54,430 bases of DNA from Clostridiales bacterium (GCA_029267755.1 JAJUHS010000002.1:1-54430), one strand, 5' to 3'; shown: positions 17,996-27,331, counted from the first letter of the stretch. Numbers and translations: made by a program. Notes: a model not told the origin generated them from the sequence alone.

Positions 17996-19264
17996 ATGAA
18001 CTTAAAGGATATAAAAAAAGCGGATATCGAATACGGCCTTATCGGTGAGAAGCTCTCGCACAGCTATTCTCAGCTTATCCACGACCGCCTCGGCGATTAC
18101 AGATACGAGCTATACAGCATAGCCCCCGACGATCTCGACGCCTTTATGAAGGCACGCCGCTTTAAGGGCCTAAACGTAACCATTCCATACAAGAAAGCCG
18201 TAATTCCCTACTGTGACGAATTAAGCCGCGCCGCTTTACGCATCGGAAGCGTAAATACCCTCGTTATCCGCGATGACGGCTCGCTTTACGGACACAATAC
18301 GGACTACGACGGCTTCATTTATGCGGTAAGGTCGGCAAAAATAGATTTTAGCGGCAAAAAGGTTCTCATACTCGGCAGCGGCGGAACATCCATGACCGCG
18401 CAGGCCGCTGTTTCCGACCTCGGCGCTTTGGAAGTGGTTGTGGTGTCGAGAAACGGAGAAGTTAATTATGAAAGCATATACGAGCAGCGCGACGCAGAAA
18501 TAGTCGTTAATACCACTCCCGTCGGCATGTACCCGAACAACAGCGAATCCCCCCTGGATTTGAGCCGCTTTTCCCACCTATCCGGCGTCGTCGATGTCAT
18601 CTACAACCCGCTTCACACCGCTCTCCTGCTCCAGGCTGAAAAGCTTGGCATCCCCTGTACCTGCGGTCTGCCGATGCTCGTAGCCCAAGCAAAGGCCGCC
18701 TCTGAGTTGTTTTTCTCAAAATCCATAGACGACAGCGAAACGCGGCGCATCTCAAAAGCGCTTCTCGGCAAGGTCACGAACATAGTGCTTGTCGGCATGC
18801 CTGGTAGCGGCAAAACATCCATTGGCCGCGCCGTAGCCGAATACCTTGGCAGACGTTTCGTCGACACCGACGATCTGATAGTAGAGCGCGCGGGGCTTAG
18901 CATACCAGATATTTTCGAGAGAATGGGCGAGCCTGAATTTCGCAGGATGGAAAACGAGGTCATCATCGAAATCGGCAAGGAAAAAGGACTGGTCATTGCA
19001 ACCGGCGGAGGCGCAATACTCTCGGAAACAAACCGCGACGCTCTGCGCCAGAACGGCAGGGTATATCACATTACCCGGACGCTTCAAAAGCTTGCCACTG
19101 ACAACAGGCCGCTTTCAAAGTCTATTGAGGCGCTTCAAGCCATCTACGCTGAGAGAGAACCGATTTACGACGCTTTCCGCGACATAACGGTGCCGAACGA
19201 GAGCGACATAGGCTCCGCAGCGGGCCTTATTATGGAGGATTATCGTGAGAATTTTGGTAATTAA
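17996..19264 (+). CDS. Bifunctional shikimate dehydrogenase / shikimate kinase fusion
   Basis: 422 aa; AroE half (GLIGEKLSHSYSQLIH, GLNVTIPYKKAVIP, NTDYDGF, NTTPVGMYPN), then AroK half (NIVLVGMPGSGKTSIGRAVAEYLGRRFVDTDDLI, ATGGGAIL). Confidence 0.94.
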   Translation: MNLKDIKKADIEYGLIGEKLSHSYSQLIHDRLGDYRYELYSIAPDDLDAFMKARRFKGLNVTIPYKKAVIPYCDELSRAALRIGSVNTLVIRDDGSLYGHNTDYDGFIYAVRSAKIDFSGKKVLILGSGGTSMTAQAAVSDLGALEVVVVSRNGEVNYESIYEQRDAEIVVNTTPVGMYPNNSESPLDLSRFSHLSGVVDVIYNPLHTALLLQAEKLGIPCTCGLPMLVAQAKAASELFFSKSIDDSETRRISKALLGKVTNIVLVGMPGSGKTSIGRAVAEYLGRRFVDTDDLIVERAGLSIPDIFERMGEPEFRRMENEVIIEIGKEKGLVIATGGGAILSETNRDALRQNGRVYHITRTLQKLATDNRPLSKSIEALQAIYAEREPIYDAFRDITVPNESDIGSAAGLIMEDYRENFGN

Positions 19265-19682
19265 CGGTCCCAATATAAATATGCTTGGAATAAGGGAAAA
19301 AAACATTTACGGAAACGGCACCTACGCAGAGCTTATCGGCCTTATCAGGGATTACTGCGATCAAAATTCGATTGATGTCGAATTCTTTCAATCGAACCAC
19401 GAGGGCTCAATAGTGGATAAAATTCAGGAAACCTACGGCAAATTCGACGGAATAATCATAAATCCCGCCGCTTACACCCATACGAGCGTCGCCATTCTCG
19501 ATGCTTTAAAGGCTGTCAACATCCCCGCTGTGGAGGTCCATATCTCAGATATATCCTCGCGCGAAGAATTCAGAAGGTTTTCGTATGTTAAGGGAGCCTG
19601 CATAAAGACCATTTACGGCCTCGGCTTCGAAGGCTATGTTGAGGCTGTCAATATTCTTAAAAAGCATCTAAACCCAAAATAA
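19245..19682 (+). CDS. aroQ: 3-dehydroquinate dehydratase, type II
   Basis: 145 aa; MRILVINGPNINMLGIREKNIYG, FFQSNHEGSIVDKI, IINPAAYTHTSVAI, EVHISDISSREEFR. Confidence 0.96.
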   Translation: MRILVINGPNINMLGIREKNIYGNGTYAELIGLIRDYCDQNSIDVEFFQSNHEGSIVDKIQETYGKFDGIIINPAAYTHTSVAILDALKAVNIPAVEVHISDISSREEFRRFSYVKGACIKTIYGLGFEGYVEAVNILKKHLNPK

Positions 19683-19720
19683 ACCATTGCAGATCTGTTA
19701 TTTGTTTATTAAAGAAGCAG

Positions 19721-19760
19721 GGCCGTAACCGCTTTCGCGGTGACGGCCTGTATATTTTTC
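19721..19760. terminator. Hairpin terminator between aroQ and the convergent GNAT gene
   Basis: ggccgtaaccgc-tttc-gcggtgacggcc (one mismatch) followed by tgtatatttttc. Confidence 0.6.
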
Positions 19761-19765
19761 AATTA

Positions 19766-20266
19766 TTAATCCTTAAGCTTTGCATACATGCAGGAGTCCT
19801 CTATAATTCCGTTCTTACAGACACTCTTTCTGAGAATGCCTTCAAGCTCGAACCCCGCCTTTTCAAGTACTCTGCGTGAGCCTATGTTGCGTGCGAAGGG
19901 CTCGGCAAAAATACGGACTATATCGTAATTTGAAAAGGCAAGCTCACAGATCTGCAAGACCGCTTTGCTCATTATGCCCCTTCCCCAATACTGCTCTCCA
20001 AGCCAGTAGCCGAGCTCGGCACTTTTGCGGTAAACGTCGTCCTTTATAAATACCCCGATGCTTCCCGCGGCTTCGCCGCCCACTTCTACGGCAAAGCAGA
20101 GCTGTTCCTTCAAGCCCAGGCAGAATTCTATATACCCCTTAGCGTCGCTCAGCGTATACGGATACGGGAACACGTCGCGCAGATTTTCCGCAATCTTGCT
20201 GTTATTGGCATATGACGCAAGGCTCTCGGCGTCCTCTATCCGCCACGGCCTTAATTTAAAATCCAT
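19766..20266 (-). CDS. GNAT N-acetyltransferase (RimJ/RimL-like)
   Basis: 166 aa; LGYWLGEQYWGRGIMSKAV, RIFAEPFARNIGSRRVLEKAGFELEGILRK. Confidence 0.9.
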   Translation of the reverse strand: MDFKLRPWRIEDAESLASYANNSKIAENLRDVFPYPYTLSDAKGYIEFCLGLKEQLCFAVEVGGEAAGSIGVFIKDDVYRKSAELGYWLGEQYWGRGIMSKAVLQICELAFSNYDIVRIFAEPFARNIGSRRVLEKAGFELEGILRKSVCKNGIIEDSCMYAKLKD

Positions 20267-20446
20267 TTTCTTTTCCTCAATTTTTCACTTTTAAAATTAG
20301 TATCTGTATATTGTAAATTCATGCAGATGTAATGTCAAGGAAAATATATCTCCCTGCCCCGGATTTTTGGATCAATGGTTATATTAACCTGTTTAAACTA
20401 TTGAAAGCGGGTTATAAAAGCACTCAATCAGTGGTTCGCTAAAAAA

Positions 20447-21148
20447 TCAGCACAACAACTCCCCGAATTCCGCGCGGAGCTTTTCAAGCGCGCGTTTTTC
20501 TATACGTGATACATAGGAGCGGGAAATACCGCACATTTTCGCAATCTCACGTTGGGTTTTCGGTGGATTATCGTCAAGACCGTAACGGAGCGTTATGATC
20601 TCCTTTTCTCTTTCTGTAAGTATCCGTGAAATGCTTTTCCTTAGATTTCTGCTGTTTTCCTCAGCGCTGATGCTGTCAAGCAGATCGTCCTCAACATATA
20701 TGATGTCGAACAGAGAAAGGCTATTGCCCTCCCCATCGGTATCTATGGATTCTGAAAGCGAAAGGTCTCCCGACATCTTCTTTCGGCTGCGGAAGTACAT
20801 GAGTATCTCGTTTTCTATGCACCTCGAGGCATAGGTTGCAAGGCGAACCCCCTTTTCGGGCTTGTAAGTAGATATTCCCTTTATAAGTCCTATCGTTCCT
20901 ATTGAAATAAGATCGTCCTGATCGGCGGTCTGCGTATAATACTTTTTTATAATATGTGCAACAAGCCTGAGATTGTGCTCTATCAGCACGTTACGTGCTT
21001 CAAGATCTCCCTGAAGATAAAGGTTTACATACTTTCTCTCCTCGGCGGCGTTGAGCGGTCTCGGAAACGAACCGCTGCTTCCTCCGAGCCTCAGCATCAG
21101 AAAAGCGCCGTTAAGCAGTAACGAAAACGCAGCCGCCAGCATAACCAT
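20447..21148 (-). CDS. sigK: RNA polymerase sporulation sigma factor SigK (uninterrupted)
   Basis: 233 aa; N-terminal hydrophobic segment, [100 protein letters not shown]. Confidence 0.92.
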   Translation of the reverse strand: MVMLAAAFSLLLNGAFLMLRLGGSSGSFPRPLNAAEERKYVNLYLQGDLEARNVLIEHNLRLVAHIIKKYYTQTADQDDLISIGTIGLIKGISTYKPEKGVRLATYASRCIENEILMYFRSRKKMSGDLSLSESIDTDGEGNSLSLFDIIYVEDDLLDSISAEENSRNLRKSISRILTEREKEIITLRYGLDDNPPKTQREIAKMCGISRSYVSRIEKRALEKLRAEFGELLC

Positions 21149-21210
21149 CTTCCTTTCAGCTTTTTAGTAAAGTTTATTCGGAAGCTGCAAGTCCTGATGC
21201 AAAACAAATA

Positions 21211-21244
21211 GGGGATATAGCAAAACGTAAATTGCTATGTCCCC
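21211..21244 (-). terminator. Hairpin terminator between dpaB and sigK
   Basis: ggggatatagcaa/ttgctatgtcccc (21211-21223/21232-21244); T-rich tract follows on the minus strand (tatttgtttt). Confidence 0.65.
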
Positions 21245-21300
21245 CTTATGCTGTTTTGTATTGCGGTAACGCTTTTGTTTCCGTCCGCTTTATTGCTTAA

Positions 21301-21879
21301 TCATTTTGCCAGTAACAGAGGCTGCAACTGTACCCCCTGCATCGCGGCGTCGATCGTATCAGTAATCCTGCCCAGATCCGCTACAAGAGAGAATGGCTTG
21401 TTAATCGGGTCATCCTGACAGAAGGGCACAAAATAAAAGTTTTTGCGGTTTAACAGCATCCCTATATTGGCCGCGTTTCCCGACAGTCCGTCGTTTGTGG
21501 AAATTGCAATAACAACCGGCCGGTTGTTTCTCAGATGTGCCTTGCAAACCATTGTAACGGCGGTGTCGGTAATGCCGTTCGCTATCTTTGCGAGAGTATT
21601 TCCCGTACAGGGTGCAATTACCAAAACGTCGAAAAGACGTTTTGGGCCGGCCGGTTCAGCATCTTTTATAGTAGAAATGATCTTTTGTCCGGTGATGCCC
21701 TCAATTTCAGAAATAAAATGCTCTGCCGTACCAAAGCGGGTGTCGGTCTCAAACGATTTCTCGGACATAATTGCCTGTACTTTACCGTATTTGTCCTTAA
21801 CCTCGCGCAGGGCGGCAAGCATTTTATCGTATGTGCAATATGAGCCGCATATAGCAAAGCCCACGCTCAGGTTATCCAC
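21301..21879 (-). CDS. dpaB: Dipicolinate synthase subunit B
   Basis: 192 aa; flavoprotein-like VGFAICGSYCTYDKML, VLVIAPCTGNTLAKIANGITDTAVTMVCKAHLRNNRPVVIAISTNDGL. Confidence 0.93.
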   Translation of the reverse strand: MDNLSVGFAICGSYCTYDKMLAALREVKDKYGKVQAIMSEKSFETDTRFGTAEHFISEIEGITGQKIISTIKDAEPAGPKRLFDVLVIAPCTGNTLAKIANGITDTAVTMVCKAHLRNNRPVVIAISTNDGLSGNAANIGMLLNRKNFYFVPFCQDDPINKPFSLVADLGRITDTIDAAMQGVQLQPLLLAK

Positions 21880-22756
21880 GTTTTTCTTCCTCCTCGTGGA
21901 GTATATTATAAATAGTGTCTCGTATTATCGCTCCGGAAGTAATTGGCGCCGCCTCGCCGGGCAGGGAAAGCGCCCAGATCGCATGCAGGCCGAGCCTGGC
22001 GGCAGCCGAAAAATCGATTCCTCCGGGCTTTGAGGCGAGATCCATGCACAGGCAGTCCTTAGAAACCTGAAGCAAAAGGTTCTCATCCAATATCGGGGCC
22101 GGCACGGTATTAATTATTATGTCGAAATCAGAAAGCTTTCCGCTAAGTGCCAGCGTGTTCATGGGCTTATAGCCATATGCCTTTATCCAAGCGCGGTCAG
22201 AATAGCTGCGTGCCGAAACGAACACGTTGGCTCCCAAGCCATGGAGGCGATGAGCAAGCACCTTGCCTATTCTTCCAAAGCCTATGACAAGGATTCTCGC
22301 GTCGCATATAGTTATCGCGGTGTTATCCATCGCTATGGCGATAGCTCCCTCCGCCGTACATATCGCATTGGCGACCGCCAGCTCCTCTCGGGTGAAGTAA
22401 TCGACTATTTTTAAGCCGTATTTTTCAGCCGCCTTTCGACAGTCCTCCCCTATTCGTCCCGCACAAATCAGCTGGTTCGGCCTCACCGCACTGAATATTT
22501 CGTCCAGGGAACAAACTTCGCCGGATAAAGGCGTGTTGAGAAATCCCGCTTTTCCTGTTACCGGCAGAGGAAGCACAATGCAATCAGCCGGGCACAATGC
22601 CTCCTGCAAGCTTATGTATCTTTTGATAGCCGGCTGCATTTCCGCCTTTTCGAGTGCGAAGGCACCTACGCAGTGCCCATCGGCGGAAAGCATTTCCGCG
22701 AGCTTTGCCTGACGCATATCTCCGCCTATTACGGCAAAATTTAGCTGTTTTTTCAC
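21872..22756 (-). CDS. dpaA: Dipicolinate synthase subunit A
   Basis: 294 aa; NFAVIGGDMRQAKLAEML, AEGAIAIAMDNTAITICDARILVIGFGRIGKVLAHRL; paired with dpaB. Confidence 0.94.
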   Translation of the reverse strand: MKKQLNFAVIGGDMRQAKLAEMLSADGHCVGAFALEKAEMQPAIKRYISLQEALCPADCIVLPLPVTGKAGFLNTPLSGEVCSLDEIFSAVRPNQLICAGRIGEDCRKAAEKYGLKIVDYFTREELAVANAICTAEGAIAIAMDNTAITICDARILVIGFGRIGKVLAHRLHGLGANVFVSARSYSDRAWIKAYGYKPMNTLALSGKLSDFDIIINTVPAPILDENLLLQVSKDCLCMDLASKPGGIDFSAAARLGLHAIWALSLPGEAAPITSGAIIRDTIYNILHEEEEKRG

Positions 22757-23011
22757 GAACTATTCCTCCAATTTTATCTTGCTCCATTCTATTCTCTATT
22801 TAAAGCCCGAGTGAAAATCCGGACAAAATTTTTGCTTTGTAACTTGCGACAGACTGTTTTACTGGATAACAGAGAATTTAATCCTAAAAAAATATGGGGC
22901 TGTCTCAAAATATGAATTGAGATAGTCCCTTTTGGATAGTACAAATCGGGCACTTTCAATAAATGGTACAGCCTACGGTTACAATTATTCGCAAACATTA
23001 ATTAAGGCCGC

Positions 23012-23040
23012 TTGACAAAAGCAAATATAAAATATAAAAT
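23012..23040 (+). promoter_or_regulatory. Sigma-A-like promoter of the aldehyde dehydrogenase transcript
   Basis: TTGACA (23012-23017) - 17 bp - TAAAAT (23035-23040). Confidence 0.65.
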
Positions 23041-23063
23041 ATACATGCAAGAATGTATGTATA
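23040..23063. promoter_or_regulatory. 24-bp palindromic operator resembling an AcrR operator
   Basis: TATACATGCAAGAATGTATGTATA; TATACAT/ATGTATA outer arms; overlaps the last -10 base and the expected start site. Confidence 0.6.
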
Positions 23064-23311
23064 TTTTTATTCCGTACAAACGACCACTTTTGTGGTAATC
23101 CACTTCTTATACTGGCGTATGCACAGCGCTGCTTAGCAAAAAGAGCCGGCGCTGTGTATACAGGCCAAAAGAAATGGTGAACCACAATTATTATCGTAGG
23201 CAATTCTGATTCGTAATTTCGGAGGCTGTGGCCTTTGAGGAAAAAAATAAAAAACCGGGTTTGCAGCTAGTCTGGCCGCAAAAGTAACGGTGAAAAGAAA
23301 GGAAAAATTAA

Positions 23312-24754
23312 ATGAAAGAGTATAAGTTGTTTCTCGGCGGCAAGTGGACTTCCACGTTAAGCGGCAAGGTAATAGACGATATAAATCCCGCGAACGGTGA
23401 GGTTTTTGCAAAGGTGCATACTGCGGGACCTGACGAAACAGAGGCGGCAATAAAAATGGCTTATGAAGCCAGAGAATTTTGGGCAGAAACTCCATCGAGG
23501 GAGAAGGAGCGTATTTTTATAGAAGCCGCTGCCTGTCTCGAGGCGAATAAAGAAAGATATCGTGAAATCTTGATTGAGGAAAGCGGTTCGACCTTTATTA
23601 AGGCCATGGGTGAGCTTGCAGAATGTTCAGATATTTTGCGCGCAGCCGCAGAGGAGTGCAAGCGAGTTGACGGAGCAGTTTTTTCTCCCGAAGCCGAAGG
23701 CCAAATGTCGTATTTTATAAGGCAGCCGCTCGGAGTGGTGGCCGGAATTTCGCCGTTTAACTATCCTTTATTGACCGCTTTAAGCAAAGTTGCGTCGGCG
23801 ATGGCAGCTGGAAATACCTTTGTGCTAAAGCCGGCTTCCGATACCCCTGTGTCGGCATTGATTATCGGAGAATTCTTTGAAAGCGCGGGGCTGCCTAAGG
23901 GTGTGCTGAGTATTCTGCCTGGTTCGGGGTCAGTTGTAGGAGACAGGCTTGTCAATGACAGCAGAATCAAAAAGATTACCTTTACCGGCTCGACAGATGT
24001 GGGAATAGGTATCGCAGAGAAGGCTTCGAAAAGTCTTAAGAAGTTTACTCTGGAGCTTGGCGGAAAAAATCCAATGATAGTCTTAAAAGACTTTAGCGTT
24101 GATAAAGCGGTAAAGGCCGCCACCTTCGGAGCATTTTTCCATCAAGGCCAGATATGTATGGCATCTAATAGATTAATTGTAGAAGAAAAAATATACGATG
24201 AATTCTGCTCAAAGATAACAGAAGCCGCTAAGGGGCTTAAGGTCGGAGACCCGCACGACTCCAGTGTCGTTATCGGCCCTCTTATCAAGGAAGCGCAGTG
24301 TGAGGTTATTGACGCACAAATAAAGGATGCGGTATCCAAAGGCGCAAGGCTTCTGCTCGGAGGGACACACGAGGGCTCTTTTTATCATCCGACAGTCATT
24401 GCCGATGTTACTCCCGAAATGAATATATTTTATGAGGAGAGCTTTGGTCCTGTAGCCGTAATTGTCAAGGCGGAGAATGCCGAGGATGCGCTTAGACTCG
24501 GCAATGATAATCATTATGGGCTTTCTGGAGCGCTGCTTACAAACGATTTGAGCCTTGCGATTAAGATGTCGGCAAAGATGGAGTCCGGAATGGTACATAT
24601 AAACGACTCTACAGTAATGGGTTCGCGCAGAGCTCCTTTCGGCGGAGTGAAAAAAAGCGGCTTCGGGCGCGAAAACGGCTCTTTCTCAACTGATGAGTTC
24701 ACGGAGAAAAAGTGGATAACCATTCAATATGGGGACAAAAGCTATCCGATCTAA
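23312..24754 (+). CDS. NAD(P)-dependent aldehyde dehydrogenase
   Basis: 480 aa; FTGSTDVGIGIAEKA, KKFTLELGGKNPMIVL, FFHQGQICMASNRLIV (catalytic Cys), APFGGVKKSGFGRENG. Confidence 0.95.
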   Translation: MKEYKLFLGGKWTSTLSGKVIDDINPANGEVFAKVHTAGPDETEAAIKMAYEAREFWAETPSREKERIFIEAAACLEANKERYREILIEESGSTFIKAMGELAECSDILRAAAEECKRVDGAVFSPEAEGQMSYFIRQPLGVVAGISPFNYPLLTALSKVASAMAAGNTFVLKPASDTPVSALIIGEFFESAGLPKGVLSILPGSGSVVGDRLVNDSRIKKITFTGSTDVGIGIAEKASKSLKKFTLELGGKNPMIVLKDFSVDKAVKAATFGAFFHQGQICMASNRLIVEEKIYDEFCSKITEAAKGLKVGDPHDSSVVIGPLIKEAQCEVIDAQIKDAVSKGARLLLGGTHEGSFYHPTVIADVTPEMNIFYEESFGPVAVIVKAENAEDALRLGNDNHYGLSGALLTNDLSLAIKMSAKMESGMVHINDSTVMGSRRAPFGGVKKSGFGRENGSFSTDEFTEKKWITIQYGDKSYPI

Positions 24755-24912
24755 ATAATGAACGGCGAATTTCGTTGGAACGCCAAAACCGAAGCATTCC
24801 TTTAAGGCATAAGCTGTTAACGACATTAAGTATTTAGGATAGTTTACTTGCTTGGATAAATCCTTTATACTGAATTTGAAAATATAGTTTTTGCTTTGAG
24901 GGAGAACTTACC

Positions 24913-25500
24913 ATGAGAAAGATTAAAGAGGACGCAGAGCTCACAAAGAAAAAAGTGCTTGACGCTGCGTTTGACTGCTTTTACAACAAGGGCTTTGGTG
25001 CTACCACCCTGGAGGAGGTCGCGAGGAGTGCGAATCTTACTAGGGGAGCGGTATATTGGCATTTCAGCAATAAGGAAGATCTGTATAGACAGGTTGTAAA
25101 TGAAGCTTATAAATATACAGATATAGTTACGTTTGCAAAAGGATTAAGCGAACAGCTTTCTTTCAAAGAGAAGCTTATTGAGGTTTTCACGTTTGTACAA
25201 AACGAATACAAGGAGTTTATGTTTATTTATAAAACAATTGCCTTTGTATCGCAAAATGAGGCCTTTGCAGATCTGATGGAAGAAATGCGACATAAAAAAG
25301 TCGAACTGCTCAATTACTTCATTTCGATGGCGAAAAATGAGCAGGAAAGTTATGAAGAAGTTCACCGCTCTCCAAAGGATATCGGGGTGGCACTGTTCCT
25401 TATGTTTGAAGGGCTGTTTTTACTTGAAAATATGTATATTTCAATACCCATGTCAAGGGAAGATATTGAAAGATACATTTCCTTAATAATTGATTTCTAA
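24913..25500 (+). CDS. TetR/AcrR-family transcriptional regulator
   Basis: 195 aa; N-terminal HTH KKKVLDAAFDCFYNKGFGATTLEEVARSANLTRGAVYWHFSNKEDLYRQV. Confidence 0.93.
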   Translation: MRKIKEDAELTKKKVLDAAFDCFYNKGFGATTLEEVARSANLTRGAVYWHFSNKEDLYRQVVNEAYKYTDIVTFAKGLSEQLSFKEKLIEVFTFVQNEYKEFMFIYKTIAFVSQNEAFADLMEEMRHKKVELLNYFISMAKNEQESYEEVHRSPKDIGVALFLMFEGLFLLENMYISIPMSREDIERYISLIIDF

Positions 25501-25550
25501 CGCTCAAAATCGTCAAGATCGAGGGCGCGCAAAGTTTGTGTAATAAAGTT

Positions 25551-25612
25551 TAAGAATCTTCCTTGATGGCAAGAATAGTAAAAACTATTCGAGTCGGAAA
25601 GGAAGATTCTTA
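25551..25612. repeat. Nested inverted repeat (14-bp outer, 7-bp inner stem) between convergent tetR and sigE
   Basis: taagaatcttcctt (25551-25564)/aaggaagattctta (25599-25612), enclosing gaatagt-aaaa-actattc (25573-25590). Confidence 0.75.
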
Positions 25613-25623
25613 CATATCAATAT

Positions 25624-26337
25624 TCAGATTGCGTCGTACTTTATCATTTCGCGTTTAAGGCGCATTATTATCCTTTTTTCCAGCCTAGAGATGTAAGACT
25701 GAGATATCCCCATGAGGTCCGCCACCTCCTTCTGTGTAAGCTCCTTTGTGCCATTGAGTCCGAAGCGCATTACGATTATATTCTTTTCCCGGTCCGACAG
25801 CTTTGAAAGGGCTCGCATCAGAAGCATTTTGTCGACGTCGTCCTCCATAGGCCGAAGTATCATATCGTTATCCGTGCCAAGTATGTCCGATAAAAGAAGC
25901 TCGTTGCCGTCCCAGTCGGTATTGAGCGGCTCGTCAAACGAAACCTCGGTTTTCTGATTGTTCGTCTTGCGGAGATACATGAGTATTTCGTTTTCTATGC
26001 ACCTCGACGCATAGGTTGCTAGCTTTATGTTCTTATCGTGGTTATACGTATTTATTGATTTTATAAGGCCTATCGTACCTATTGAAATCAGGTCTTCAAT
26101 ATTTATACCCGTATTCTCAAATCGTCGGGAAATGTATACGACCAGCCGCAAATTTCGCTCTATCAGTGTTTGTTTTGCCTTGTCATCTCCTCTTGAAAGC
26201 TCTGCGAGAAGCCTTGCCTCTTCATCCTTATCCAGTGGCGGCGGCAGGACGTCGCTCCCCCCGATATACATTATTACATCCGGCAGGTTGAGACCCAGTT
26301 TTTGCAGAAGCTTATCTACCATTTCCTTGAAATTCAT
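25624..26337 (-). CDS. sigE: RNA polymerase sporulation sigma factor SigE (pro-sigmaE)
   Basis: 237 aa; [101 protein letters not shown]. Confidence 0.96.
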   Translation of the reverse strand: MNFKEMVDKLLQKLGLNLPDVIMYIGGSDVLPPPLDKDEEARLLAELSRGDDKAKQTLIERNLRLVVYISRRFENTGINIEDLISIGTIGLIKSINTYNHDKNIKLATYASRCIENEILMYLRKTNNQKTEVSFDEPLNTDWDGNELLLSDILGTDNDMILRPMEDDVDKMLLMRALSKLSDREKNIIVMRFGLNGTKELTQKEVADLMGISQSYISRLEKRIIMRLKREMIKYDAI

Positions 26338-27191
26338 TATACCCTTACCTCCAATGCCTGACTGCCTATAATAGCCGAATATATGCCACCCTCCGAAAGA
26401 CGAGTAGGGGAAATTGCCACAAGCATTCCTGTTTTATCCTTTCCGTTAATAATTACTGCTTCCGGCTTAAACGCCAACAACATACCTCGAGATACCCCAA
26501 CCGAGGTATAGGGAATAAGCCTGAACAAATACCCGCTGCCTTCAAGACTTTCAAGCGTTTGCGCGGCGTTTGCGCCTTTTCGCAGCACATCCGCGATCTT
26601 GCCGTCGAAAAGCGGAGCCACTGCCTCCGTTTCCGCTACTATGATGCCGTTTCCGCTCAGCGGGTCTGTAAGCGAATTTCCGGTATCGACCAGCGAATTT
26701 ATTTCTATTTTCCGGTCGCCGTTTTTAATGACAGTATGTACGAAGCCGCCCGGTCTGCGCCTGCCGAGACGCTTGAATAGCAGCGTAATAACAGCGTATG
26801 CAAGTGCGAAAGAAGGAATAAGGATTTTCAGTGAAACCGGAACTAGAGCTTCGTATGCGCTTGCGCCGCCTATCAGCGAAACCGCTAGCACAATTCCTCC
26901 AAAAGCGGCCGATATCGAAAAAAAAATAAGAGTTATCCGAAGGAGTCCGGGCTTTCTTCCGAAGCATACAAGCAGCATAAGCATGGCCGCACCTAGCTTA
27001 AAGCCCAGGCTTTGCATAAGCGTCTGTGCTACCAGAACGGCAGCAAGTGCGTATGCGCTTCCGAGCAGCGCTCCAAAAACAATTTTCAGCCGTTTAACGT
27101 ATGTAGCGGAAATTTTTGCCGTCGCGAGCAATATCATATAATTGACGGCGAAATTTATCAGAAAAAGCGTATCGGCATATATTACCCGCAC
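26337..27191 (-). CDS. spoIIGA: Sigma-E processing peptidase SpoIIGA
   Basis: 284 aa; five-TM N-terminus ([25 protein letters not shown]), aspartyl protease-like [20 protein letters not shown]; 1-nt overlap with sigE. Confidence 0.93.
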   Translation of the reverse strand: MRVIYADTLFLINFAVNYMILLATAKISATYVKRLKIVFGALLGSAYALAAVLVAQTLMQSLGFKLGAAMLMLLVCFGRKPGLLRITLIFFSISAAFGGIVLAVSLIGGASAYEALVPVSLKILIPSFALAYAVITLLFKRLGRRRPGGFVHTVIKNGDRKIEINSLVDTGNSLTDPLSGNGIIVAETEAVAPLFDGKIADVLRKGANAAQTLESLEGSGYLFRLIPYTSVGVSRGMLLAFKPEAVIINGKDKTGMLVAISPTRLSEGGIYSAIIGSQALEVRV

Positions 27192-27214
27192 CAGGCTCCC
27201 CCCTGTCCGTAATG

Positions 27215-27280
27215 ATTATATTGCTCCCGATTAAGCGAAAACGGTCAGAATTTTTGTCATACGAAATTTTTTCGAAATTT
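27215..27280 (-). promoter_or_regulatory. Candidate Spo0A-activated spoIIG promoter
   Basis: Minus strand CTGACC (27243-27248) - 22 bp - TATAAT (27215-27220), preceded by 0A-box-like tttttgtcat (27251-27260) and TTCGAAA (27271-27277). Confidence 0.5.
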
Positions 27281-27331
27281 TCATGAAAACGATATAGCCT
27301 GATGAGGCTATATTTAATCCGAGTATTAAAA

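Noticed and set aside
20447-21148. Possible skin-type interruption of sigK
   Set aside because: The sigK reading frame is continuous and full length.
22896-22929. ggggctgtctcaa/ttgagatagtccc hairpin as a possible insertion-sequence end
   Set aside because: Looks like the terminal repeat or terminator of some IS elements, but no transposase fragment or partner repeat is visible; treated as an isolated hairpin.
23166-23215. Small leader peptide MVNHNYYRRQF before the aldehyde dehydrogenase
   Set aside because: Weak ribosome-binding context and no regulatory codon run; not supportable without comparative data.
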